Assembly: GCA_016648135.1 (NCBI GenBank)
Contig: JADDOH010002038.1
Coordinates: forward strand, 204,215 to 268,214
DNA: 64,000 bases
Reading direction: 5' to 3'
Source: Agrypnia vestita
Lineage: Eukaryota > Arthropoda > Insecta > Trichoptera > Phryganeidae
Part shown: positions 43,250-54,304 of the stretch, one piece after another
Numbering within the stretch: position 1 is the first letter of the stretch
Layout of the letters: each line of letters begins with the position of its first letter
The notes under the pieces: generated by a model
Databases searched by the model: none
The model's input: only the letters and a program-made list of their open reading frames with translations
What the model was told of the DNA's origin: nothing
Made by a program: the position numbers and the translations under genes

Positions 43250-46200
43250 ATGAGGTGGCTCGCCTTAGCAGTGGTGATCGTAGCGGCGGTGACAGCTATG
43301 CCGACCGACAATAGTGAAGGCGTCTTGACCTCCGCGGTCAAGTTCGTCAAGGAGTGCGGGGACAGCTCCCTGTCTTTGTGCTTCAAGGTATAATCTCCCG
43401 GATATCATGGTTCCAACTTCGAATCAACCACTTAACGAAGCGTTTAATTTAACATCAATAAGTCTCCATTATGACAGAATCAAAACATGCATTTTGATTC
43501 AACTATTGTATTAAAAAAAACAAAATAAAAGTTCACCCGAATTAACTTATAACCATTAGTCATTCAAAAATGCTTAACAATATTTTGAACTTTTGAAAAA
43601 ATGGTTTCAGACAAAACTTATAACTCCGAAATGTTAATTTTATTCAATATTTTATTGTATTTACAGGAAAGAGCACTCAGATTCGTCGATGACCTGAGCG
43701 GTGATGTCGCGGTGACCGATGGAATCTCCCTGGTGGCTTCCCCCGAGTCCTCCAGGCAGCAAGGCGCGCGGTCCCTCAATGACGAGCCCCTGTCCGCAGA
43801 TGCCACCATCAGGGAGAACCAGGTCGAGAGTCTGCTGGTCGACAGGGTGGCCAGGTTCCTAGAAGGACACACTCTGCAATTCAAAATGCCCAAGGAGTCC
43901 ATCGATGAAATGAAGAGATCCGTGGAAGAAGGTATATATCTCTTACATTGCCTTTTCAGCCAAATCCTTAACCAAAAATTCTTATTTTTGAATAACATAG
44001 ATAATGTTTTAATATAAAACATCTTAAATCTTATTTTTTTACAGTGTAAAGTTTCATTGAATTGCTGTAAATTTAAACAGATTCGATGCTGAGAATTTCT
44101 CATCAGAAAAAGTATTTATTAATGCAATCTGCATTGTATCGTGCGATGTTGAACACGCACGAAAACTTGCGCATTCTAAAATATCAAAATTTCATACTGC
44201 ACAGATCAAAGTAGCAAATTCCTTATAAAATATCTCTCAATGTCCACATTACATTACCTGCCAATTATGTTACGATAGCGCAGTATAACCAGGCTATGAA
44301 ATACAACAACTATTTACGCTCTGGCGAATTCACTTTCATAATAATGATTGTATTCTTCCATTTTTCATTATGTCTGCGGTACTACGGTCCATTACGCGAA
44401 TAGTAAAATAAAAAATCATTCACGTTTTCATCTCGCCGCTCGTTTAGTAACTACAAAAGGCGAAATAAAACCAATCGCGGGCTGGGTTTTTTATTCTCCG
44501 CGAATATAAAAAGATAACAACCTGCGCTTGTAACACAGAACCGGAGGTCATTGTCGTGTTCAAAAATGTGGCTTCAATTGCATCACTTTCTCCGAGCGGG
44601 AGTCTTAACATTGAACTTCTCTTATTGTAACAGCAATACCGTAACATTTGCATGATAACGAATTCAAATAGTCTAATAAGCTATATATTCATATGCACTT
44701 CTATATTACTTTGTTCATTATGTTTTTAGAAGAAATTTCTACAAAATTGAGCATTTATTAATATTATTTATATACTTTTCTTTAATGCGTGCATTTCGTA
44801 ATAAGCTTTTAATTTTTACTGAGAGCATTCCAAGCGTAGATAATGTATTTATATTATACAATTATATTTTTAATGCACACTGTAAACCATAAAGAAATTA
44901 GGTGATTTACTGATCAATGTTACATATGTATGTATATCCACCACTCAATTTCTACCACAACGTTACCGGGTCATGCTAACCCACATTTCTATAAAAGAAA
45001 TGTCTCGCCTTCTTGAAACGTCAATTTTCCGTTAGTTGAGGATATCCGAAGAATATCTCTTTTATAACTTTACACAATTGGAAATTGTCGCCATGTCACG
45101 CATACTTTCTAAACTACTTTTCAATGATGTATGTTGTGTCTGAACCGAGATGCAATTAAATATCACGGACATTACCTGCCGTAAACGTTCTTAATGCAAT
45201 GTAACATCTTTCAATGTCGAGTCATGTCCAACTTTCAATTAGTCTTCAAAGTCTCTTTTAGTTATCCAATTAAATTTTATGTCCAGTATTTTAATTTGAT
45301 TTGATTATATGATAATCATTTTATAGACCGCGGTGGCGGTGTACATCACACACCGCCGTCAATAAAAAGCCAACTAAGTCAAAGACAATCCGGAATGTAT
45401 TAACTAACGGTGTAGAACCAGCCCGCGGTACCGAATAATGTAAACACGATTAAATTTGATTCCACTTTGTGTGACCCACAAAAATCAAACCACGCATGCC
45501 ATGGCGATAACCAAGAAAATCAACTTTCTCCAAAAGGCGGTCTCAAAAAACACCTCTTTGTACAGCCGCTTATTACCATACCGCGACCAAAAATAAAGCC
45601 GGGTTCGATTCAAAATTCTCGTCTCGACGTCTTACGGTTCATTACCATATTATATCGATGCGATGAAAAAATCAATCGGTCCGGGTTTCATTCGAAAGTT
45701 CCACGCGTCGGTGTCTCTCGGGCGCTGCCTCGGTTTCCGGATGCGGAAGTGGGTCAGGAGAAAGTGTATCTCCCGCCCGGCAGATGGCACTAGACGCACC
45801 CGGGCCGGGTTTCGAGTTTGGGGGATAATAATAATACTGACTTATCGCCCGACGCTCCCGTCAAACCTGTTTCGCGTGAGCGCGAGATGTTTTCCGGCTC
45901 AAAATTGATGATCGCTTCACCCACTTTTCGGAGGATGTATGCTCTCGGGAGATCGACAGCGCGCTAATAATTCATTGTAATTTATTCTGCCAGTGTTTCC
46001 GTGATTTCTTATTTGGACGCGTCCGTTTGAACACTTGTTCCAACATCAACAAGTCGTGCGTCGAATACGAGAATCCAATATGTGTCGTTTGAAAAGATTG
46101 GCTCGTACGCACACATCACAGGGTGACATCTTCTCACGTTTAGCCTATTTAGAATCGCATGGACCTACAAGGTTATTAAACCAATGACTCGTGTATATCT

Positions 46201-47340
46201 ACAATAGCCTTTTTATGAATTGGTTATTAAACCAGGTCGATCCTATTGTTTTTAAATCAAATAACTTATGCCTACTTCGCACGACAATGAAATCAAATAA
46301 CTTATGCCTACTTCGCACGACAATGAAATCAAACATTACTTATGGTAATATCACTGATCAGCGGCATTTATTTAGTATCATAAAAGAGAGTTCCCACGCT
46401 GTTAAAAAATCATTCAACCAGTAAAGGTGAAGTTCACACAATGCCGTAGAGCGTGCGCCGCCAGGGGCGATACTCGTTGATCTTGAATCCAGTCTTTTCA
46501 ATAGCATACGGTGTTATTTACCTCTCCACCTGACCTACTGCGCTTACTAGCTGTCTGGCAACACAGCCTTTACGTTTTATTGACACAGAAAAAAAATACG
46601 AGTTGTCTTCATTATTTAATTCGCTTCAAATTATTACTGTTTTAATTTGTAGTAACAATTAAAATGACGCATACATATATATTTATTCATAAAAAATAGA
46701 AAATGTTTAAGATTGATTAACTGTTTTGGATAAAATAAATTCTATAAACAATTAATAGTTTTCCGTAGATTTAAACTTTTAGAATGTAATAAAACGCGTT
46801 AATTTTCCCATGTTGTCTGACACACTTTTTAATGTCGAATTCAAACCAGTTTATTGGAAATGTGTCAAATGTTTTTAAAAAATATATTTATATGTTCTCT
46901 ATCAAATATTCATATTAAGACCATTAAAAAGTTTATTCGAAAAACAGCTGTTAATATCAATTCAAACATGTTCATTATAATGCAGAGTGAACTGGAATTT
47001 TTTTCTAAATTGCGGAAAATTATGAACACTTGGATTTAATTTGACAGGTCGTGGAAAGAAGAAGAAGATGCTCACCCCCATCATGCTCCTCTTGGCCCTG
47101 AAGGCAGCCGTCCTCGTTCCCCTCATCCTTGGATTCCTCGCCCTGGTCGCGTTCAAGGCCCTGGTCATCGGCAAGCTGGCTCTCCTCATCTCCAGCATCA
47201 TCGGCATCAAGAAGCTCCTGGACTCCAGCAAGGGCGGAGAAGAGCACCACGCCCACTACGCCGAGGAGCACCACGCGCCTCCTCACGGTTGGGGAAGGGC
47301 CGCACAGGACCTCGCCTACAGCGGCTACAAGCAGGAATAA
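43250..47340 (+). CDS. Osiris family protein (DUF1676), three exons, 231 aa
   Basis: Exons: 43,250-43,387, 43,667-43,931 and 47,048-47,340; both introns are GT-AG with phases 0 and 1, and the joined frame is open to TAA. The start has a good context (CAACCATG). Residues 1-16 (MRWLALAVVIVAAVTA) are a signal peptide; Cys36 and Cys44 form the conserved N-terminal pair; 47-134 is the soluble DUF1676 region; after a basic RGKKKK (136-141) comes a long hydrophobic stretch (about 142-190) that would span or lie in the membrane; the end has an H/E-rich stretch and the Osiris hallmark AQDLAY (220-225). Osiris proteins are insect specific and act in endosome/secretory traffic during cuticle formation; the exact member is not assigned. 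They usually form a large cluster, yet no second member appears here. Confidence 0.92.
43388..43666 (+). other. Osiris intron 1 (279 bp)
   Basis: Donor AAG|GTATAA and acceptor TTTACAG|GAA after a T-rich tract. AT-rich; nothing else seen. Confidence 0.85.
43932..47047 (+). other. Osiris intron 2 (3.1 kb) with candidate regulatory DNA
   Basis: Donor G|GTATAT and acceptor TTGACAG|GTC. The intron carries no recognisable transposon, unlike the flanks. 45,325-46,090 is GC-richer, with a hairpin GGCGGTGT/ACACCGCC at about 45,335-45,357 and CpG-rich blocks. 44,260-44,650 is also mixed in composition. A 36-bp direct repeat lies at 46,254-46,325. The open frame that runs past the donor to 44,017 is only read-through. 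Confidence 0.75.
46254..46325. repeat. 36-bp tandem duplication in Osiris intron 2
   Basis: Two identical 36-bp units, each containing TTATGCCTACTTCGCACGAC; a third partial unit (AAATCAAA) follows. Confidence 0.95.
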
Positions 47341-47701
47341 GTCTAAGACCTTCTATCCTCGATACCATCTCGCAGACAGGCTACTACTCTACATGAGTTA
47401 AATCGAGTTTATCTAGTTCGTGCCAATATTGATGAGTCGAAATTCAGTAAATCTAAATTATTACGTTTCGACTGGAAGGATTGCACTTTCCCGAGTGAAT
47501 TTTCGAAACCATAATAGTCATTTATGAAATCTAACCCGTCTTCGCAGGGTGCTCGCGCTCTTTGATAACATTATTTATTATTAATTTATAGTAATTTATT
47601 GAATTGTTAAATTAAATTAAATATCTCGTTAGTTTGATTGTTGTTTTATTTTATTTTCATAAACGTGTTTGACGAAACGTTATAAGGACAAAAAAATAAA
47701 T
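47341..47701 (+). other. Probable Osiris 3' UTR
   Basis: After the TAA the sequence stays free of repeats; ATTAAA occurs at about 47,607 and the first AATAAA at 47,695-47,700, the latter a plausible polyadenylation signal. Confidence 0.45.
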
Positions 47702-47704
47702 ATT

Positions 47705-49340
47705 CGATTCTTTCGTTGTATTACTAGGACTCACTGTACGCAGGTACCACATTTACTTAACGCAACTGTCAGAACGAAATCAAAGACTAGACTTTTATTA
47801 TTTTATTGTTTATGATTTTTTAATGCAATAACCATGTAAATATTATAACTCGTAACTTCTAACTTTTTCATCTCGATAATATATATCTCATGCATTAATA
47901 CTTCCACGACATAAATACGTATCCTGAATAAAACAATACATTAGAAATAATTGATTTATGATACTCAATCGACTTTGTAAGACTCTTCTATCACTTTTTT
48001 ATATTGAACGTATTATTTTATGTTTGTTTGTTTATTTTTAGTTAATTTTAACAACGATGTACATTTCTAATAATATATTTAGTTAAGGCTATATATATTA
48101 TATTAGCTCCTTATATTAATATGTGCCTACATGCATACCTGTTATTATTATTTTTATACTTCGAAGATTACCAATCGTACCTTTTTTGTATATACGGTCT
48201 TAGTTTATTTTTTATTTTAATTATTTTTGCGCGATTTAAGTTTTATTGTTTATGATTTTGTGTTCTATTTTTATTTTTACCGACTTGTTTTACAATATAA
48301 CATATGACTGCTCGTATAGTTAACGTTACTTTTAGAAATAATACAATCGATCGAAAGAATATAAAAACATTTTTTAATTTTTGTCTTTTCAATTATTCCG
48401 CACCAACATTCCTTACTACCATATCATTCCTCTCACCATGTCATCAAATATAGAATTCAAAGTATAAAAAAAATTAATGAAACTGTACTAAAAAATCGTC
48501 CCATACTTGCTGCAATTTTTGTATTTATTAGCTTGGTGTAATATAAAACTGTATTTTGAAACAGAATTTACAATTGCAAAATTTACTATTAAGAGCAATG
48601 AAAACATACACCTATCTTATATTAAATATAATAATTCAAATCATTGAATGATTTCCAGTATTTTAATTTAAAATATTTTTTATTTAAACTTTGCACGATA
48701 TGCTTCTCTTAAAACTATACTATAATATATAATATAAAACTATACTATAACTAATAATAGATATTGTGTGCGTAGCACAAAGTTAAAATAAAAATTAGAT
48801 TAAAAAATAATAAAACATCCTTATAAAAATCAAATACCTATACATACAATACACAATATAGCAAAAAAATAAAAAATTACGAAAACTGAAACAATTTTTA
48901 TGCCATATTATATTAAAGTATTACAAAGCCATGTCGGAAAATAATCAGCCAGCGAATGGCAGAATATTTTGTTTAGTTCTCCAACTATCAAAAAATCAAT
49001 AGTCAAATAAACGTCATATTATAAACATGCGCAAATCAAAGTCTCGCGCATGTGTGAATTTGAATATCCGTTATTTGGACTACTAGAGTAATGATCTTGC
49101 AGCATCGAATTATGTTTTAGTAAGCCAAAACTTGAGTTTGATAGTTTTCTGATTAAACGAGACGTAAAACAAATGTTTTGAAATATTTTATTCCCACAAC
49201 GTTTAATACATTATAAAAATTAATTTAAAAAAAATGAAATATTAAGAACACTTTGTTGGTAAATAACTATGGCCTGTAAAATAATTAACCATATTACATT
49301 AAATGTCATTTTAAAGATAGTTTTGTTTAACTAAACTATA
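47705..49340. other. AT-rich stretch, nothing recognised
   Basis: No gene or repeat boundary supported; short inverted phrases such as AACTATACTATAA repeats near 48,712-48,752. Confidence 0.4.
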
Positions 49341-49343
49341 TAT

Positions 49344-49430
49344 TCGGTCCTTACGAGTGCTGTTGAATCAGCAAAAGTTTGATTTTTGTTTTAGTATCTT
49401 AAACAGTCCGATTTACACTATATTTTCGGC
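49344..49430 (+). repeat. Half copy of the 27.8-kb foldback MITE
   Basis: CGGTCCTTACGAGTGCTGTT, GAATCAGCAAAAGTTTGATT and TTTAGTATCTTAAACAGTC match the left arm of the 27.84-kb element with about one change in six; the right arm is missing. Confidence 0.5.
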
Positions 49431-49886
49431 TAATGTTAAATATATATATAAACCACCATATATCATTGCAAAATGCAGTTATAAATTAATTCGAAAATTT
49501 ACTAAATTTTCATTAAAGGTCTATGATTTACGTACTATTACTTCTCATTGGATCAAGTTAATAAAAATAGTACAAATTTTATAATTAGTAATAAATTATT
49601 GATGGATTTATCGCTTATGTAAAATTGTATTTACTATGTTATTTCTGCTTGAGATAAAATTATTTTATTTTTTGATAAACCTTTTTCCTGAACTTTTCAT
49701 TTAACTAAAATTTGTTCACCGCTAATTCTGATTCTCTCGAAACTAGTAGTGAAAAAATAAAATAATTTATAAAAAATTTGGAAAGATAACATAGTAAACA
49801 TAGTTAAATGTTTTAAATAAGTTATATTTAAATACGTGAAAAATGGAATGAGCACTAAAAAATAAGTACGCGTCTCACCACAGACA

Positions 49887-49892
<6 letters not shown>

Positions 49893-49969
<77 letters not shown>
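49893..49969. repeat. (CA)n microsatellite
   Basis: About 38 uninterrupted CA units; again directly beside the reverse tail of an RTE-like element. Confidence 0.95.
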
Positions 49970-50105
49970 TCATGCTCGTTCATTGCTGGAACTTCTAACT
50001 GGACCATTTAGCAGTATATTGTTTAGATGCTCATGCCAAACTGGACCGTTTAGCAGTATATTGTTTAGATGCTCAAGTCGTCCACAGATGTCCACCATTT
50101 CTTAT
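49970..50105 (-). pseudogene. RTE-like C-terminal scrap with a 42-bp tandem duplication
   Basis: The - strand encodes W-HEHLNNILLNGPV twice in a row and then RSSSNERA-MN, a variant of the family motif 'WHDQINQILEDGPVKSLNNRRACMR'. The DNA duplication is CTGGACC(A/G)TTTAGCAGT..., starting at 49,999 and 50,041. Confidence 0.6.
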
Positions 50106-50170
50106 GTTTTATTTTTTACTATGTGATTAATTGATTGCCACATTTACATACAACCCGATCTTGAATGCGG

Positions 50171-50420
50171 GGTATAAAAGCAAAAGCAATGTCCAAATAA
50201 AATTGTACGAAGTTATCGAGGATAACTAATTTATAATGGACTGAATTCGAGGTTTTATAAGAAAATTAGCCTGTACATTTATAGAAAACATGATTTTTGA
50301 CAGGATAGAACGTAAAATCTTGAATTCGGTATATTTAAATTAGTAATCATCGGTGACGGCATTAAAAACATTTTTTTTAATTTTTTGGATAGTGCTGTCT
50401 TTGCTTTTATACCCCACAAA
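50171..50420. mobile_element. Family C MITE (about 250 bp)
   Basis: Left end GGGGTATAAAAGCAAAAGCA and right end GTCTTTGCTTTTATACCCC are inverted copies, with the arms continuing inward (ATGTCCAAA / TTTTTTGGATAG). No coding sequence. A second element with the same ends is at 59.05-59.46 kb. Confidence 0.75.
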
Positions 50421-50639
50421 TGATCTATTTTGGTACCTGTTTTGCTAAACTCTCACATTAATGTGTGAAACTTTAAATTATAAGATATCGTTAGTCTTGG
50501 CTTTAACAAAATTTACGAATAATTATGTCTCCTACATTTTTACACAATATATTGATTTACAAAGTTTTTTTTTTTATAATTTATAGAAATAAACTTTGCC
50601 TACACCTTTTTGTTGTCGAATTTTTTTTCTTTTTTATTT

Positions 50640-50690
50640 AAAAAAGAATCAACATGTTTCAGAGCCCATGGCCGCTTCATCAGGATACAA
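50640..50690 (-). ncRNA. Hammerhead motif at the left end of a Penelope remnant (reverse)
   Basis: On the - strand: UUGUAUC, box CUGAUGA (50,683-50,677), stem II region AGCGGCCAUGGGCUCU (imperfect pairing), GAAAC (50,660-50,656), minimal stem III AC-AU-GU, predicted site between U50651 and G50650, then GAU pairing AUC. The core is complete but stem I is only 3 bp. Confidence 0.5.
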
Positions 50691-50769
50691 TTGTATGCTT
50701 ACAAAATTAAATTAAAAAAAAAAAAAATTATACCTACTAATAATAAATTTTAAAATTTACGTTTTAAAT

Positions 50770-51110
50770 AATAAGGATAAGGAAACATTTTTAAAAAAAT
50801 CGGGTGTTTATAAATTGATTTGTAATGATTGTGATTATTTTAATATAAGAAAAAAGTGTAGAAATTTTGAAGTTAGAGTTAAGAAACAATTAAGGTGTTT
50901 AAATAGCAATAATTATTCTGAATTGACTAACCATCTTTTGGCTATGGATCATTCTTTTGATATTATTAAAGTTTTACAAATTATACAGAATCACAGTTTG
51001 ATAAATTAAAAAATTTCTGAAACAAGAAAAAGTGTTAATAGTAAATTGAATATTATAAATAACCAGGTCCTTTTTACAAATAGTTACCTTTTAAATTTAT
51101 TTTCATGTTA
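50770..51110 (+). pseudogene. Penelope-like GIY-YIG endonuclease fragment
   Basis: The + frame encodes FFKKSGVYKLICNDCDYF, the 'SGIYxIxCxxC' start of the Penelope endonuclease, then NSNNYSELTNHLLAMDHSFD, the conserved 'NNxSEFANHxxxxxHSFD' part. The central YIG has decayed to a FNI-like sequence. No RT domain is present and the frame ends at 51,009, so it is a dead 3' piece. Confidence 0.75.
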
Positions 51111-51212
51111 AGTAGGTACTTTATTATAATTCATTTTCCATTTATAACTTTTTAATATTTTGACTGTCTATATTTCGTCTATATTTTTAAATTTAATTTT
51201 GTTAGTACACAA

Positions 51213-51256
51213 TTGTATCCTGACGAAGGGGCTCTGAAACATGTTGATATTTTCAA
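51213..51256 (+). ncRNA. Hammerhead ribozyme motif downstream of the Penelope fragment
   Basis: UUGUAUC (51,213-51,219), box CUGACGA (51,220-51,226), a short stem II AGG/UCU closed by GGC (51,227-51,235, one G-U pair), GAAAC (51,236-51,240), stem III AC-AU-GU, predicted cleavage after U51245, then GAUA pairing UAUC and, after four U, CAA pairing UUG. It has the same TTGTATC arm as the reverse motif at 50.65 kb, so the two are inverted copies of one terminal sequence. Confidence 0.6.
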
Positions 51257-51317
51257 TAAAAAAGTGTTGATAACAAATTTTATTTCTATTAATTATAGAA
51301 ATAAAAATGAGTTTAAT

Positions 51318-51857
51318 TTTTTTACTCCCTTTATATTAACTCGTGGCGTCTGCTTGCTTGCCGTCAACAAAAACTTTGGATCAATTTTTGACCCTTTTCC
51401 CGTGATCCAATCGAGCTGAAACTTGGCAAGCAGACTTGTGGCGAGGATCAAGAAATTCTACCAAATTTTCGTTAAAAAAAATTACTAATTATAGTATAAT
51501 TTCGGATTTTTAGAAATTTTAAGGGTTTTTTCAAATTGGAATCATTAGAAAAGTTTGATTAGCAACGGCGACCCGATAACGTCGCGGAATATTTTCTAAA
51601 TTTGAATTACTCCGTCGGTATACATAATAGGTTCTTCGCCACGAATGTCGAAAATCTAAATTGACTGACAAATGTTTTTAGAATTTAATCTTCAAAGCAT
51701 GAAGTGTCTTATCAAAACATCTGACATTTTAGAAATATATTAAATTACTGTAAGTTAAGTGTTATGTTATATGTTTTAATTCGTCTTTAATTGTTGTTAT
51801 ATTTTACAAAGAAAGGGATTATAATAAAAACTTGGTTTTTATGGGTTACTTTTTTAA
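51318..51857 (+). mobile_element. Family B MITE-like element, full copy
   Basis: Starts TTTTTACTCCCTTTATATTA-like, has the conserved CCGTGATCCAATCGAGCTGA block, CGATAACGTCGCGGAATA, and ends AAAACTTGGTTTTTATGGGT. Length and content match the 15.95-kb copy in reverse. Confidence 0.8.
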
Positions 51858-51899
51858 CGATATCTAATTTATGCTGTGAAGATCCATCACAGTTTAGAA

Positions 51900-52078
51900 T
51901 TCCGTTACGGTATATTATGCGGGCGTGGTCGCCGGGGAGGAGCGCCGCGTGACCTGGTCCGGTGGCGCACCCATGGACGCCATGTAGGCTGCGGGCCCAC
52001 CATGCACAGCCTGCGCTCCCGTACATGGGGGACCGTGCCGGCGTATCTGGCGGGATCGCAACCCACGCCGATAATCAT
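51900..52078. other. GC-rich island between inverted family B copies
   Basis: About 180 bp of clearly GC-rich sequence (GGGCGTGGTCGCCGGGGAGG; GCGGGCCCACCATGCACAGC) in an AT-rich region. Open frames on both strands have no motif. It may be captured host DNA. Confidence 0.4.
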
Positions 52079-52135
52079 TAATTAAGATAAATCACCTGAA
52101 ATAGGAATAGAATAATATTACCGTACAAGAAAAAA

Positions 52136-52245
52136 GTATATACATAGAGTTGTCTAATGTGCAGAGGTGTATATGATGAGATGCCAGAAAACATGAAGAG
52201 TATAAATGAGTTGAATGTATTTAAAAACAAATGCTATAATTATTG
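52136..52245 (+). pseudogene. Scrap of a jockey-like C-terminus
   Basis: The frame gives GVYDEMPENMKSINELNVFKN, the 'VYNxLPxxIKxxxxxxxFKxxxK' ending of jockey/CR1-type proteins. Confidence 0.45.
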
Positions 52246-52935
52246 TAAAAAAGTAACCCATAAAAAACAAGTTTTTACTGCACTGCCCTTCTGTGTAAAA
52301 TAAAACAATAATTAAATACGAATTAAAACATATAACATAACACTAAACTTACAGAAATTTAATATATTTCTAAATGTCAGATGTTTTGAGATGTCAAGAT
52401 TTTGATAGATTCAATTATCATCAATATCGTACCTTATGAATTTCCAGCGTCAAATGATTTAGTTAGAATCAGATTTGAGTAATGTAGAATTCTTCAAAAC
52501 TAAGCAGATATCTAAAAGGAATAAATTATTATTTGATTTTTTCACAAAAAACCCAATTTTGATGTCATCTGTGAAACAATTGTTTTGTAAATTTTCGAAA
52601 TTCGTAGTGATGTACCTATTATACCGACGGAGTAATTTAAATTTACAAAATATTCCGCGACGTTATCGGGCCGCCGCGCCGTTGCTAATCAAACTTTTCT
52701 AATGTTCAATTTGAAAAAAACAATAAAATTTCTAAGAATCCGAAATTATACTATAATTATTTATTTTTCATAACGAAAATTTGATAGATCTTCTTGATCA
52801 TCGCCACGAGTCTGCTTGCCAAGTTTCAGCTCGATTGGATCACGGGAAATGGGTCAAAAATCGATCCAATTTTTTTGTTGACGGCAAGCAAGCAGACGCC
52901 ACGAGTTAATATAAAGGGAGTAAAAATAGAATAGA
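52246..52935 (-). mobile_element. Family B MITE-like element, reverse copy
   Basis: Reads AAAGTAACCCATAAAAAACA at the left and ACGCCACGAGTTAATATAAA then GGGAG at the right, with CGACGTTATCGGGCCGCC inside. It is about 150 bp longer than the other full copies because of an extra segment near 52,400-52,580. With the 51.3-kb copy it forms a 1.6-kb inverted pair. Confidence 0.75.
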
Positions 52936-52939
52936 ATTG

Positions 52940-53195
52940 TAGAGCGCGTAAGATGTATTATTAATGACTGAACCGTAGATTAGATTAGATGTAAATGTAA
53001 ATATGTAGGTTATTATGAATAGTATATTAGTAATAGATTTAAGAATGTAAAATGTTAAATACTAGTTAATATACAATTTAATATTAACTAACTTCAGAAG
53101 AGACAGAGACAAAGCCATTTTATGGGAAATCATGTTTGGAAGTCTTTATTGGCTTTATTGACATAATCTATTCAAATAAATGTAGAAAATTTTTT
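52940..53195. other. Nothing recognised
   Basis: AT-rich, no supported feature. Confidence 0.35.
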
Positions 53196-53204
53196 GTTCT
53201 GCTT

Positions 53205-53300
53205 CTTCTCCTTTCTTGGCGTTTTACCCCTATGGGGTGTTCTTGCCACAAAACAAGTATATTACTTCGTTGGTAATGAGTGTGTTAGTTGCGTTTTAAT
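53205..53300 (+). repeat. Short dispersed repeat, second copy
   Basis: Same landmarks and orientation as at 5.89-5.99 kb (CTATGGGGTGTTCTTGCCAC, CTTCGTTGGTAATGAGTGTG). Confidence 0.55.
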
Positions 53301-53334
53301 AGCCATTTTTTTAAAATCCGCATTTGGGACTCTC

Positions 53335-53600
53335 CTATGTGTGATTGCCGGATAGTCGACGAACATTTAGATCAAATATTTTTTGGATTCCTCATCAATG
53401 ACTTTTACTCAAATTGTATTAAAAATCTTTCTTATTAGAATATTCCATTCCCGATCAGCATCCCAACCCTCTTATCTTCCAATGATCAAATCACTTTAAA
53501 ATTACTAACAAGATTCCTAATATCTTACGGTATAAATCTATAAAAATGTATTAAACTAACTATGTTCCTATATCCCTTACATCATCTACTCAGAATAATG
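53335..53600 (+). pseudogene. Non-LTR C-terminal fragment, relative of the 6.1-kb copy
   Basis: Translation gives VDEHLDQIFFGFLINDFY, a stop, NIPFPISIPTLLSSNDQITL and YGINL-stop. It is the same C-terminus as at 6.1-6.29 kb with a TAG in the middle and the zinc-knuckle Cys changed to Phe. Confidence 0.6.
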
Positions 53601-53604
53601 TTTA

Positions 53605-54300
53605 TTACATACAAATGTAATGAATCGTTACAATTTCAATTTCTTAACATTTTTTGTTTCAGAGGTAAGTAAGAACTCCATAATCACACATATGGAAATA
53701 AAGTTACTTGTTTAAGTTCTGCGTTTTTAATTTTCTTAGACGCGATTCATCTTATGAAGGTATAATCAATTGATAATTTCAGTTGATAATGCATATTGAT
53801 AATGCCCTCGTAATGCAAAACGCGTCTCGGAATATTATGGACATTATGGCAATATTATGGACATAATTTTTGATTCAGCTAGATTCTAATTATTTCTTTT
53901 ATAAAAATTAGTTCCGGTATACTATTCGAAAGGTGAGATTAACACGTCTAGTTAGCTATATAAAGCTATCAATTAATATATAACTCCAAGGTTTACAATG
54001 ATTTTATTTCAATTATATTTTAAATGACTAGCGATTTCTAACGGCCACGAAGAGCACTACAGCTTGAACGAGTTAGAAAAACTTTCTTCATCATTACTTA
54101 ATTTCTCCGAATTCCGTAAGATGGCAGAGATTTTGTAAAATCTCATTTTTTTTAAAGGAAAATTATTGCATTGTATTTATTCTAGAAGACAGTCTAGATG
54201 ATTACTTTTCTCCATAATATACGTTTATTTACATGTTGTGAATGTGACATACTAAAGTAGTAAAAAAAAATCAATTTACTTCTAACATTCATGAATGAAA
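53605..54300. other. AT-rich stretch, nothing recognised
   Basis: No gene or clear repeat end. A local duplication ATTATGGACAT..ATTATGGACAT is at about 53,833-53,862. Confidence 0.4.
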
Positions 54301-54304
54301 CACT

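Noticed and set aside
43601..44017. 138-codon frame over Osiris exon 2
   Set aside because: It starts in intron 1 and reads past the exon 2 donor; the true coding part is only 43,667-43,931.
43618..44103. 161-codon frame on the opposite strand of Osiris exon 2
   Set aside because: Shadow of the real exon; no independent motif.
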